From: PALSA-243 sp049522755
Lineage (GTDB): Bacteria; Acidobacteriota; Terriglobia; Bryobacterales; Bryobacteraceae
Direction: 5' to 3'
DNA length: 64,000 bases
Assembly: GCA_049522755.1 (NCBI GenBank)
Contig: JBEKNN010000005.1
Location: forward strand, 1-64,000
Positions 1 through 7,902 of the stretch are shown one piece after another. Numbering within the stretch: position 1 is the stretch's first letter; every line of letters begins with the position of its first letter. Both the position numbers and the translations under genes were made by a program. Below the pieces are notes generated by a model. That model was not told the origin of the DNA and searched no databases. It saw only the letters and a program-made list of their open reading frames with translations.

Positions 1-72
1 GCCGACCCCGTGCCGTACAAGCGAATGGTCAAGTGTTTCGCGCCGGCGGACGACGCGAAACACAACTGGTAG
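1..72 (+). CDS. C-terminal tail of an unidentified protein (partial)
   Basis: The first 72 bases read as 23 codons and a TAG stop in frame 1, ending in ...DDAKHNW. Nearly every third codon position is G or C, as in the real genes of this window, which suggests true coding sequence whose start lies left of the window. The piece is too short to assign a family. It points toward xseA (convergent). Confidence is limited because only codon bias supports it. Confidence 0.35.
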   Translation, partial: ADPVPYKRMVKCFAPADDAKHNW

Positions 73-219
73 TGGCAACCTGAGTGAAGTGAATACCCCA
101 TTTTGCTCTAAAGTGTAAAGTACCTACGACTTGACTGGTGCAGGTCCTGGCAACGTAAGTGACATTGAAGATTGGCAACCTGTCGTTATGAAGGAGCACT
201 GCGCTTCGCGAAAACTACT
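73..219. repeat. Short intergenic region with degenerate direct repeats
   Basis: This convergent gap holds three loose copies of a GGCAACCTGAGTGA-like motif (around 73-95, 148-168 and 173-197). The 13-mer GTAAGTGACATTG at about 155-167 recurs at 58079-58091, again between convergent or intergenic sequences. These may be ends of a decayed mobile or repeat element. No open frame or clear terminator stem is visible. Confidence 0.3.
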
Positions 220-1569
220 TCACTTCACCGCCGCGTCCAGTTCGCCCTTCGCCAACCGCACGTGAATCTGCGATCCGGCCGGCGCCGCCGCGCTATCTTT
301 CACGACCCCGGACTGGTTGGAGACGATCGCGTAACCGCGCTCCAGAATCCGTAGCGGGCTCAATTGCGAAAGCTTGGCATCCAGCCGGTCGAGTTGTCCT
401 CGACGGCGCGTCAGACTCATGCGGATGCATTGCGCGGATGCCACGGTCAAGGTCTCCAGTCGTCGCCGGCCGGCAGCCAGGCGGGGGCGCATATCGAAGC
501 GCTTTAACCGGGTTTCCAGGATGCGCCGCGCCCGCTCGCGCGCATCGGCGCCCTTGCGGATACGCTCGCGCAGGCGGAATTCCTGCTCGTCGATGCGCTG
601 CAACCCGCGGCCGACGCGGCGGTGCAGCACGTTCAGCGCGCGCTCAATCCCCTGCTGGCGTAAGCGCCGTTCCAGCATCGCCAGGCGGTAGCGCAGCGCC
701 TGCGTGCTTTTGACGCGGGCGGCGGCGATGCGCTCGAATAAGTCTTCACGCATGGGCACCACCAGCTCAGCCGCCGCCGAGGGCGTGGGCGCGCGCAGGT
801 CGGCGACAAAATCGGCGATGGTGACATCGGTTTCGTGGCCCACCGCGGAAACCACTGGGATGGAGCACGCGGCGATGGCGCGCGCCACGGCTTCTTCGTT
901 GAAGGTCCACAAATCTTCCAGCGACCCGCCGCCACGGCCCACAATCACCAGGTCGGCCCATCCAGCGCGGCTGAAGAAATCGATGCCGCGGCACACCTCT
1001 TCCACTGCGCCCTCGCCTTGCACTAGCGCGGGATAGAGCCGGATATGCAGCCCCGGAAAACGGCGCGAGAGAATCTGGACCATGTCGGCGATGGCGGCGC
1101 CGCGCGGCGAGGTCACGATGCCGATGCGCCGCGGAAAGCGCGGCAGCGCGCGCTTCCGGTCCGGCGCGAACAGCCCTTCGAGGGCGAGCTTTCGCTTGAG
1201 CTGTTCGAAGGCCAGTTGGAGCGCGCCCAGGCCCTGCGGCTCGACCATCTCCACTTGAAGCTGGTATTCACCGCGCGCCTCGTAAACATCGAGGCGGCCG
1301 CGCGCCAGCACCGCCAGCCCGTCCCGCGGCTTGAATTTCCAGTAGCGATGCGAAGAGCGGAAGGCTACGCAGCGCACCTGGGCCTCGGCGTCCTTGAGGG
1401 TGAAATAGTAGTGACCGCTGGCGGCGAGCTTGAGGCCGGAGATTTCGCCGGATACCCAGAGCTCTGGAAACTCGACGTCGAGAACCACGCGAATGGCGGC
1501 GTTCAACTCGCTGACGCTGAAGATGCGGCGGCGGGGGGTGAGGTCGAATTCGAGTGCGAATTGCTCCAT
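220..1569 (-). CDS. xseA: Exodeoxyribonuclease VII large subunit
   Basis: This is the large subunit of exonuclease VII, which degrades single-stranded DNA in both directions in the cytoplasm and works with several copies of small XseB. The 449 residues match the usual family length (about 450). The N-terminal third is an OB-fold (VSGEISGLKLAASGHYYFTLKD and the following strands). The catalytic region carries GIVTSPRGAAIADM, VGRGGGSLEDLWTFNEE and VGHETDVTIADFVADLRAPT, all hallmark XseA stretches, and a long charged helical C-terminus follows. The start at 1569 gives the expected N-terminus (MEQFALEF). No xseB is visible beside it, so the small subunit is probably encoded elsewhere. It lies 26 nt downstream of the secreted protein gene 1596-3017. 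Confidence 0.96.
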   Translation of the reverse strand: MEQFALEFDLTPRRRIFSVSELNAAIRVVLDVEFPELWVSGEISGLKLAASGHYYFTLKDAEAQVRCVAFRSSHRYWKFKPRDGLAVLARGRLDVYEARGEYQLQVEMVEPQGLGALQLAFEQLKRKLALEGLFAPDRKRALPRFPRRIGIVTSPRGAAIADMVQILSRRFPGLHIRLYPALVQGEGAVEEVCRGIDFFSRAGWADLVIVGRGGGSLEDLWTFNEEAVARAIAACSIPVVSAVGHETDVTIADFVADLRAPTPSAAAELVVPMREDLFERIAAARVKSTQALRYRLAMLERRLRQQGIERALNVLHRRVGRGLQRIDEQEFRLRERIRKGADARERARRILETRLKRFDMRPRLAAGRRRLETLTVASAQCIRMSLTRRRGQLDRLDAKLSQLSPLRILERGYAIVSNQSGVVKDSAAAPAGSQIHVRLAKGELDAAVK

Positions 1570-1595
1570 GGTTATTGCTCTACGACTATTGCTCC

Positions 1596-3017
1596 TTAAT
1601 TATGCACGGCGGTGTACAACGTCTGGCTGCCGGTGTTGCCGCCGATGTTGAACGTCAACGGGACGGCGTCGCTGTTGGCGATTGACGTTGGCACCACCGC
1701 GTTGAACTGGTAGAGACCGATGGAACCGGGCGCGAGGCCCTGATACGACAGCGCGGCCAGCGTGCCGCCGAAAAACATCTGCATCGAATCGACCAGCGCG
1801 TTCTGCTGCGTGACGACGACGCCGGGTGGGATCGGCGCGCCGTTGGCCGCCGCCGGGCCGAAGCCTACGCCATAAATTACCAGCGTCTCGCCGGGCCTGG
1901 CGGGGCGCGAGTTTAACCCGAGGGTGGAGGTGGTGGGCAGCGCGTAACTGCCGTCGGAATTGAAAGCTACCACGTATTGGTCGCCCCCGATGGTGAATGA
2001 GCCTGGCGCCAGCAGGCCCGGCTCGAGCGCGTTGACCGTCAGCGTGTAAGGCGCGCTCGATCCGGCGGAGGTGGTCACGATCACGGTCTGCGGTCCAAGG
2101 CCGACGCCATTGGGGACTTGCGCATTCACCTGTCCGGCGCTGACGTAATCGACGAATGCCGATTGACCATTGATGCCGACGCTCACGCCTTGCAGTTTGG
2201 TGGGAGCGTTGTTGCCGCTGAAATCGCTGCCCTGCCATTGGTAACCGGTGGATGGCCCCAGATTCGTTCCATAGATTTCAATCCACGATCCCGCCGCGGC
2301 CGCCGCGAAGCCGCCAAAATCGCCGGCGCTGATTATGCCGCAAGAAATCGCCGGCGTATTGGCGCCAGTTACCGGACTCACCGTAGACGTGGCGGCGTAG
2401 ATGTGGTCGCTGTCCGCCGACGGTGGAATTCCGGAGCCCGCGTCCGCCGCAACATAGAGGGTGACGTTGCCTACGTTGGTGCATGGCGGCGTCCATGTGA
2501 ACGAGAAACTATACGGCAAGTGGCCAACGGAATTGTTGAACCCGGTCAGCGACTGCTCGATGTATTGCAGGGTGTAGCCGGAGGGGCAGGTCTGCGGGCT
2601 GGTATTGGGAACGGGCTGAGCCACCAGCAAATTCGTCTGGGAACAAAGAAGCTGCGTATTTGCGTCGGTCGCCGCGAAACTTCCAGCCATCGTCGAAGGA
2701 GTCGAGGCGAGGCGGGCCGTCAGCTCAAACCCGGCGGCATTCTGCGCAGGGTCCGTGATAGTGACGGTCAAGGTTTGCGGGACGCCGGGAGTATAAGTAG
2801 CGCCGTTGGGAAAGCCGACCGTGACGCTGCCTTTATTCGCGGGGTTATTCGCGGTTCCCAGATGGCAACCCGACGTGGCGCAAGTGGCGCCGCCGTTTTC
2901 ACCTGGGACGCCCGCGTAGCCCGGATAGGGCCCAAATTCGTAGGCCCAGAGGAGAACTGGCAGCGCCGCTAGCACCACCGCCGTCTTCGCAATAGCGATC
3001 TTTCCTCGCCGCGTCAT
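1596..3017 (-). CDS. Secreted protein with Reeler/choice-of-anchor-like and TIGR03437 domains
   Basis: A predicted exported protein of 473 residues. I chose the start at 3017 because it places a basic stretch and hydrophobic signal segment (MTRRGKIAIAKTAVVLAALP) at the N-terminus. The longer frame to 3095 has no export logic and runs into a repeat. After cleavage comes a Cys-rich CATSGCH motif followed by a beta-sandwich region (about residues 45-200) that resembles Reeler / choice-of-anchor V domains. The C-terminal half (from about 240, ISAGDFGGFAAAAAGSW...LEIYGTNLGP-like) is the repeated Solibacter-type C-terminal domain (TIGR03437) common in secreted proteins of this group. Function is unknown; a surface or matrix role is likely. 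Lineage-typical but not informative about substrate. Confidence 0.72.
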   Translation of the reverse strand: MTRRGKIAIAKTAVVLAALPVLLWAYEFGPYPGYAGVPGENGGATCATSGCHLGTANNPANKGSVTVGFPNGATYTPGVPQTLTVTITDPAQNAAGFELTARLASTPSTMAGSFAATDANTQLLCSQTNLLVAQPVPNTSPQTCPSGYTLQYIEQSLTGFNNSVGHLPYSFSFTWTPPCTNVGNVTLYVAADAGSGIPPSADSDHIYAATSTVSPVTGANTPAISCGIISAGDFGGFAAAAAGSWIEIYGTNLGPSTGYQWQGSDFSGNNAPTKLQGVSVGINGQSAFVDYVSAGQVNAQVPNGVGLGPQTVIVTTSAGSSAPYTLTVNALEPGLLAPGSFTIGGDQYVVAFNSDGSYALPTTSTLGLNSRPARPGETLVIYGVGFGPAAANGAPIPPGVVVTQQNALVDSMQMFFGGTLAALSYQGLAPGSIGLYQFNAVVPTSIANSDAVPLTFNIGGNTGSQTLYTAVHN

Positions 3018-3052
3018 CGTTCCATTATGGATTGGTTCACGGAGATTAACAG

Positions 3053-3093
3053 GGCCGATTAACAATCGGCCGCAGGTTAGCAACCTGCCCCAC
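3053..3093 (-). repeat. REP-like element, two-hairpin type (B1)
   Basis: Read on the minus strand: GTGG foot (3090-3093), then hairpin GCAGGTT-loop-AACCTGC (3072-3088), then perfect hairpin GGCCGATT-AAC-AATCGGCC (3053-3071). It fills the gap between two minus-strand genes. The same foot-plus-two-stems layout with other stem sequences occurs at 21769-21810, 58031-58073 and 10843-10888. Confidence 0.75.
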
Positions 3094-3117
3094 AAAGTAC
3101 TTTGAAGTCAGCGCTGG

Positions 3118-5721
3118 TTAGCGCAGAATCTCAAGGTAGTCCAACGCTGCGGTCTCGCGGCCGTCGGGTTTGCCTTCGATGCGGATTTCGTCGCCGGGGC
3201 GCAGGGCGATTCCAGTAATGAGGCGGCGCGTCGACGACGACGAATCGAGCGTCCGGGTGGGCAGGCGTTCGGCGGCGGCCCATTCGTCGATGGGTTGTCC
3301 GTTGATCAGCAAACGATAATGCGACACGCCGTCCATCTGGTCGAAATACTCGACGTGGAGCGTGTACCAGCCGGCGGCGCCATCGTACTTGAGTGTGGCG
3401 GCGCACTGCGTAGCCGGGCATGAGACGGCCTTGCCGCCCGAGGCATCCTCCGGCGGCGTGACGTCGCGCACCGTATAGCCTTCCAGCTTCATCGATTCGG
3501 CTTCGTAGCGGCCGGGGTAGTGATCCACGCGGTTCTTTTGATCGGGAATTCCGGAGGCGCGGAAGAACCAGGTAGTGACGGCGTCGCGCCAGACTTCGGC
3601 TTGGCCGGCCTGATATTCCAGTTGCGCCAGCACCTGGTTGTACCGCTGCTCATCGATGCGGCCGCGGAGAGATTTCCATTGGCGCACGTATTCCTCGACG
3701 GCGTCCGCGCCTTCGTAGTGCGAATCGTAAAGGTACTGGATCACGGTCTTGCCGGAATGCAGCTTGTAAGTGTAGGGAACGTGGTGCATGAAGGTAATCA
3801 GGTCGTCGGGACAGGTTTCCAATGACTCATACATCTTAGCCACGGCGGGAGCGTATTGGCCGATGTAGCCGGTGCCGGTCGCCACGGTGCGATCCATGCC
3901 GACGCCTCGGTTCTCGCCAGTAACATCGGCGCGATGCCACTGACCCCAGCCGTTGTTCTCGGAGGCTTCGACTTTGACGCCGAAGTGATTGCCGGTGATG
4001 TCAGTGAGATTCTGCAGGCCTAGCGGGCCGGTGTAGTTTTCGTAAGTGCGCGTGGAGCTTAACTGCATGGCGGCGATGGTGGCGTCCACTTTGGGGTCTG
4101 GTCCAAATGTGAGTCGGGTCCACTCATCGACAATCTGGCGCGCGGAGAGATCGGGGTTCCATGCGAGGCGGCCGAAGCCATAGAGATTCGCTTGCGAGAG
4201 GTTGTTGCCATCCCAAGTCTCGTCGAGGCCGACATTGGCCACGCCTACGAAGGCATGCAGCAGCGACTTGACCGGCGCGGCCGTGGCGCGAGTGTGCATA
4301 TCGAAATCGAGCGTATCTTTCCACATGGGAACCAGAAAGACCATGTGGCGGGCCTGGCCCATGTATTCCTGAGTGACTTGCAGCTCGATGGCTTCCTGAG
4401 TCTTCGGCAACGCGCCGAAGAGCGGAGACGCGGGCTCGTGGATCTGGAAATCGATCGGTCCGTTCTTGACTTGTATGATGGCGTTGCTGTCGAACTGACC
4501 GTCCAGAGCGTGGAAGTTGTCGTAGGCGGCGCGGGCGCGGTCGTTCTTGAGATTGCGCCAGTCGGCATGGTGGTCGTAGACGAAGCCGCGGTAGAAGAGC
4601 AGGCCGCCATGGGGCTTGAGCGCGCGCGCCACTACGTTGGCGGCGTCGGCGTGGGTACGGCCGTAGGTGGAGGGACCAACGCGGCCTTCGGAATCGGCCT
4701 TGAGCACGATGCCGCCGAGATCGGGAACGGCGCGGTAGAGCTCATCGGCCTTGGCCGCCCACCAGGCCGCGACTTTGGGGTCGAGCGGATCGAAGGTGTC
4801 GAGACCGCCGACGCTTTGCGGGCTGCCGAAATCGACCGCGATGGCCACCTGCACGCCCCAGGGGCGGAACGCGTCGGCAATGCGCGCGATCTGCGGAATG
4901 AAATCGGGCGCGAGAACGCGCGGGTTGGCGTTGACGTTATTGATGGCGCATCCATTGATGCCGAGCGAGGCGAGCATGCGGCCGTAATCGTTGACGCGGC
5001 TGAGATCTTCGCGGGCGTGCATGTTCTCCCAGAAGAGCGAAAGGCCGCCGTAGCCACGCTCGATGGCGCCGGTGAGGTTGTCCCACTGATTCACCCAGCG
5101 GACGGGCACGGATGGCGATTGCTTCTCATCCAGATTGGCGATGGATTCGCCAAGAGCGATTTTGCGCAGCAGCGCGAAGGCGCCATAGAGCACGCCGCGA
5201 TTGTTAGCGGCGGCGACGACGGTATAGTGGAGCTGGCCGGCGGCGACGGTCTTGAGCCAGTAGCCATCCGCGGCGAGGTTGGCGTCGAGATGGAATTCGG
5301 GAGCGGCGCGGTGGAGTTCTTCGAGTGTGCCCAGGACAAAGGCGCTCTCCTTGGGGATGGCGGATTCGGCGCGCAGGGTTCGGCTCAGCATGCCGCGAAG
5401 TCCGCGGATGGATTCGTCGCGCGCCGAGGCTTCCGGACCGGTGTTACTGAGTGACACGATAACTGCCGGAGTGGACTGGCGGTATTGCGTGAGGGCGGGC
5501 TCATCGAGCGGGGCGTAGCGGAGCCAGGCATTGTAGCCGGTCTCGGCGTGCAGGCTGACGGCGGCGAAAACGAGGAGCGCGCAGAGATTGCGGAGAGCCT
5601 GGTAGCGCCGGCGGTCTTGCCGCCGGTGTTTCGTTCGGATTCTTCCCAACATTCCCGACCACTCAAAAGAACCGGCGGCAAGACCGCCGGCGCTACCAAA
5701 GACCCATCGGGTTAACTGCAT
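3118..5721 (-). CDS. GH67 alpha-glucuronidase with C-terminal carbohydrate-binding domain
   Basis: An exported alpha-glucuronidase (GH67 enzymes remove 4-O-methyl-D-glucuronic acid from xylo-oligosaccharides). Family signatures are clear: KADSEGRVGPSTYGRTHADAAN (Glu345 within it), FQIHEPASPLFGALPKT and TQEYMGQARHMVFLVP. The 867 residues exceed the usual ~700. The extra C-terminal part (about 735-867, YEAESMKLEG...) looks like a CBM35-type beta-sandwich. I chose the start at 5721 because a perfect AGGAGG lies 7 nt upstream. The first ~50 residues precede the signal peptide (LCALLVFAAVSLHAETG) and are encoded by two inverted copies of a REP-like repeat. The SDR gene ends 11 nt upstream, so it is probably the last gene of the corrinoid/sugar-acid train. 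Confidence 0.93.
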   Translation of the reverse strand: MQLTRWVFGSAGGLAAGSFEWSGMLGRIRTKHRRQDRRRYQALRNLCALLVFAAVSLHAETGYNAWLRYAPLDEPALTQYRQSTPAVIVSLSNTGPEASARDESIRGLRGMLSRTLRAESAIPKESAFVLGTLEELHRAAPEFHLDANLAADGYWLKTVAAGQLHYTVVAAANNRGVLYGAFALLRKIALGESIANLDEKQSPSVPVRWVNQWDNLTGAIERGYGGLSLFWENMHAREDLSRVNDYGRMLASLGINGCAINNVNANPRVLAPDFIPQIARIADAFRPWGVQVAIAVDFGSPQSVGGLDTFDPLDPKVAAWWAAKADELYRAVPDLGGIVLKADSEGRVGPSTYGRTHADAANVVARALKPHGGLLFYRGFVYDHHADWRNLKNDRARAAYDNFHALDGQFDSNAIIQVKNGPIDFQIHEPASPLFGALPKTQEAIELQVTQEYMGQARHMVFLVPMWKDTLDFDMHTRATAAPVKSLLHAFVGVANVGLDETWDGNNLSQANLYGFGRLAWNPDLSARQIVDEWTRLTFGPDPKVDATIAAMQLSSTRTYENYTGPLGLQNLTDITGNHFGVKVEASENNGWGQWHRADVTGENRGVGMDRTVATGTGYIGQYAPAVAKMYESLETCPDDLITFMHHVPYTYKLHSGKTVIQYLYDSHYEGADAVEEYVRQWKSLRGRIDEQRYNQVLAQLEYQAGQAEVWRDAVTTWFFRASGIPDQKNRVDHYPGRYEAESMKLEGYTVRDVTPPEDASGGKAVSCPATQCAATLKYDGAAGWYTLHVEYFDQMDGVSHYRLLINGQPIDEWAAAERLPTRTLDSSSSTRRLITGIALRPGDEIRIEGKPDGRETAALDYLEILR
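5601..5697. repeat. Inverted pair of REP-like elements (D type) inside the GH67 gene
   Basis: A 27-bp unit with GTAG foot occurs at 5601-5627 and, as a perfect reverse complement, at 5671-5697, with 43 bp between. Each contains a CCGGCGG/CCGCCGG stem. The 5666-5697 block (32 bp) is identical to 43741-43772 in the SEDS-PBP gene. It is translated as the N-terminal extension of the GH67 enzyme (GSAGGLAAGSF, residues 9-19). Confidence 0.9.
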
Positions 5722-5728
5722 GGTTTTA

Positions 5729-5734
5729 CCTCCT
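5729..5734 (-). promoter_or_regulatory. Strong Shine-Dalgarno site of the GH67 gene
   Basis: AGGAGG on the minus strand, 7 nt before ATG 5721. It overlaps the last codons of the upstream SDR gene and decides the start, ruling out the longer reading frame that would overlap that gene by 250 bp. Confidence 0.85.
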
Positions 5735-6569
5735 AAGTATTGACGCCGGAGGCGAGATAGCCTCCGTCGACGGTGATGCATTGTCCGGTTAGGAAACTGG
5801 CGGCGTCCGATGCCAGCAAAACAGCGGCGCCAACTAACTCCTCCGGCTTCCCGAAACGCCGCATGGGGGTGCGCATAAGCATCTCCTCTCCGCGCGGCGT
5901 GCCTAAGACCAATTCGCCATTCAGCTCGGTGGGAAAGACGCCGGGCGCGATGGCATTGACGGAAATGCCGTCCCTGGCCCACTCGGTGGCGAGGCTTCGC
6001 GTGAGAGAGAGCAGGGCGGCTTTCGACGCGCAGTAAGCGGCTACCTCGTAAAACGCCAGATAAGAACCGAGCGATGCAATGTTGACGATGCGCCCGCGTC
6101 CGCTGGCGCGCAGTGACTCATAAAACACCTGACAAGCGCTGAGAACGCCAGTTACGTTGGTATCCATGAGAGACGACCATTGCCGCTCGCTGGTAGTTAA
6201 GGCCGGCTCGCGGAAGGTATAGCCGGCGGCATTTACCAGAATATCGACGCGCCCGAACTCACCCAGCACCGCATCCCGCAGATCGTCGAGCGATGCGCGC
6301 TCGGTGACATCCACAGGTTGACATACGGTGCGGCGGCCCGTCCCCTCAATCTCGCGGCATACGTCGGCGGTAGCTTCGATGCGGCGGCCGGTGGGCACTA
6401 CATCGGCGCCGTGCATGGCCAGGCCGACAGCCAGCGCGCGGCCAAGTCCCGAGGAAGCCCCTATTACTACAGCGACGCGGTTTCTTAAGTCGAGGTAGTT
6501 TGCCATGGTGGCGCCACCGGTCTCCGGTCGATAAGGCGGACTGGTGAGCGGAAGATCCGTCATAGTCAT
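5733..6569 (-). CDS. SDR family NAD(P)-dependent oxidoreductase
   Basis: A cytoplasmic short-chain dehydrogenase. The Rossmann motif VIGASSGLGRAL follows a short leader, the catalytic set is NIASLGS (Ser) and AYCASKAA (Tyr-x3-Lys), and the C-terminus ends in the classical FLTGQCITVDGGY. The sequence style (MRRFGKPEELVGAAVLLAS) resembles gluconate 5-dehydrogenase / sugar-acid reductases. The ATGA overlap with the upstream 120-residue gene (6566-6569) suggests translational coupling; an internal ATG just before ANYLDLRNRVAVVIG is an alternative start about 20 codons later. Placed between a homocysteine methyltransferase block and an alpha-glucuronidase, it probably oxidises or reduces a uronic or aldonic acid. 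Exact substrate unknown. Confidence 0.88.
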   Translation of the reverse strand: MTMTDLPLTSPPYRPETGGATMANYLDLRNRVAVVIGASSGLGRALAVGLAMHGADVVPTGRRIEATADVCREIEGTGRRTVCQPVDVTERASLDDLRDAVLGEFGRVDILVNAAGYTFREPALTTSERQWSSLMDTNVTGVLSACQVFYESLRASGRGRIVNIASLGSYLAFYEVAAYCASKAALLSLTRSLATEWARDGISVNAIAPGVFPTELNGELVLGTPRGEEMLMRTPMRRFGKPEELVGAAVLLASDAASFLTGQCITVDGGYLASGVNT

Positions 6570-6928
6570 GCCACTGGACCCGCGGGCTGTTCCGCCGCTT
6601 CCAGCGTGATGAAAATGGCGGCATCCTCGACCGCGAGTTGGATGCCCGCTGCCTTAGCGGCTTCCTGCAGGGCGGCATTGAGCATCACCACAGGGTCGCG
6701 ACTGACATCCAGCCTGCGGAGAAGGCCGTCGCCTTTCCTGCCGCCCGCGGAGAGCGAGATTCGCAGTCCCTTACGCTTGCACTTGACTGGCGTTCCGTCC
6801 GCCAGCTTGGTATTCATCGGCTTGATGTAAGCGTCGACGTAATGAACGCCCACGCCCGATTTGTCGTCGGTGAATTGCGGCAGCTTTTCGAGGGCCCCCG
6901 CGTTTACTTCACAGAGTTTGGTCTTCAT
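6566..6928 (-). CDS. Conserved-looking small protein of unknown function, 120 residues
   Basis: I do not recognise this 120-residue protein. It is soluble, has no signal peptide or membrane segment, and is basic in the middle (PVKCKRKGLRISLSAGGRKG). It is embedded in the operon by 4-nt ATGA overlaps on both sides: its start overlaps the homocysteine methyltransferase stop (6925-6928) and its stop overlaps the SDR start. Such tight coupling argues that it is real and works with the methyl-transfer or sugar-acid enzymes. Codon bias matches its neighbours. Confidence 0.7.
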   Translation of the reverse strand: MKTKLCEVNAGALEKLPQFTDDKSGVGVHYVDAYIKPMNTKLADGTPVKCKRKGLRISLSAGGRKGDGLLRRLDVSRDPVVMLNAALQEAAKAAGIQLAVEDAAIFITLEAAEQPAGPVA

Positions 6929-7902
6929 CTTTGTTCCAGATATTCGTCGATGGCAATTCGAAATGCGCGGATATGCTCCGGCGTGCTGCCGCAGCAGGCC
7001 CCCACGATATTGGCGCCGGTTTCCAGCAGGCCGGCGACGCCGCGGACCATCTGTTCCGGCGGCTCATCGTAAACCACTTTCATATTGACCAGCTTGGGCA
7101 GGCCTGCGTTGGGCTGCACCATCACCGGTAAGTCAGTAACCTTCTTGTATCGATCGACTGCCTGCCGCGCGCGCTCCATATCCATGCCGGTGCCACAGTT
7201 GAGGGCGGCGATATCGGCGCCGTGCTGCTGCATGAATTCGGCGGCGCGTTCGGGGTCGATGCCCATCATGGTGCGAAAGGTGGAACCGTCGAGAGTCACA
7301 TCGTAAGCCAGCGAGCCGATAATGCAAGGCGCGCCCGCTTCTTTGGCGGCTTCGATGCCGAGCAGCAACTCCTCGAGCGATGTCTGAGTCTCGATGATGA
7401 TGGCGTCGGCGCCGGCGTCCACCAGCGCCTTGGCCTGCTCATTGAAGGCTTCGCGAACCTGCGCTTCGGTGAAGTCGCCATAGGGCTCCATCAATCCGCC
7501 GAAGGGGCCGATGTCCCCAATCACGTACCCTGGCTTGCCGGCGAACGCCTGGCGCGCGATTTCCACTCCGGCCTGGTTGATCTCCACCGCCTTGCCGGCA
7601 TTCGAGTGGCGATGGAGCATGATGCGCGAGCCGCCGAAGGTATTGGTGAGGATGCAGTCGGAGCCGGCTTCGGCGTAGCGGCGCTGGATGGCGAGGACTC
7701 TCTCCGGGTGAGTGAGATTCCACGCCTCCCCGCAGTTGCCCTGTTCGAGCCCGGCGAACATGAGCTGCGTGCCCATGGCGCCGTCGCCCAGAAGGGGAGA
7801 CGCTGCGGCGGCGTCCTGCAGACGCTTCTTGGCTGCGGAGTTGACAGACGAAAGCGTCTGTCCCACACTGCCTTGCCAAACTGAATTGGCGTTCTTGTTC
7901 AT
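6925..7902 (-). CDS. Homocysteine S-methyltransferase family protein
   Basis: A stand-alone homocysteine-binding methyltransferase domain like the N-terminal module of MetH and BHMT. It should transfer a methyl group from a methylated corrinoid to homocysteine to give methionine. Visible are LLGDGAMGTQLMFAG, TNTFGGSR, the zinc ligands in LNCGTG and in GACCGSTPEHI, and NAGLPKL. I chose start 7902 because it overlaps the upstream stop as ATGA and begins MNKNANSV. Residues 12-20 (SVGQTLSSV) are encoded by a REP-like hairpin inserted in frame. With 325 residues it contains no pterin, cobalamin or activation domain. Cobalamin and activation functions are separate genes of the same train. Confidence 0.88.
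   Translation of the reverse strand: MNKNANSVWQGSVGQTLSSVNSAAKKRLQDAAAASPLLGDGAMGTQLMFAGLEQGNCGEAWNLTHPERVLAIQRRYAEAGSDCILTNTFGGSRIMLHRHSNAGKAVEINQAGVEIARQAFAGKPGYVIGDIGPFGGLMEPYGDFTEAQVREAFNEQAKALVDAGADAIIIETQTSLEELLLGIEAAKEAGAPCIIGSLAYDVTLDGSTFRTMMGIDPERAAEFMQQHGADIAALNCGTGMDMERARQAVDRYKKVTDLPVMVQPNAGLPKLVNMKVVYDEPPEQMVRGVAGLLETGANIVGACCGSTPEHIRAFRIAIDEYLEQR
7843..7866 (-). repeat. REP-like hairpin inside the homocysteine methyltransferase gene
   Basis: GTGG foot (7863-7866 on the minus strand) followed by the perfect stem GACAGACG-AAAG-CGTCTGTC (7843-7862 as written on the plus strand). It is read in frame as VGQTLSSV, near the N-terminus and outside the conserved barrel. Confidence 0.8.

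Noticed and set aside
4192..5454. 420-residue plus-strand open frame opposite the GH67 gene
   Set aside because: Antisense shadow of a well-recognised enzyme; no domain resemblance.
5722..5982. N-terminal extension of the GH67 frame to 5982
   Set aside because: Would overlap the SDR gene by 250 bp, while AGGAGG directly precedes ATG 5721.
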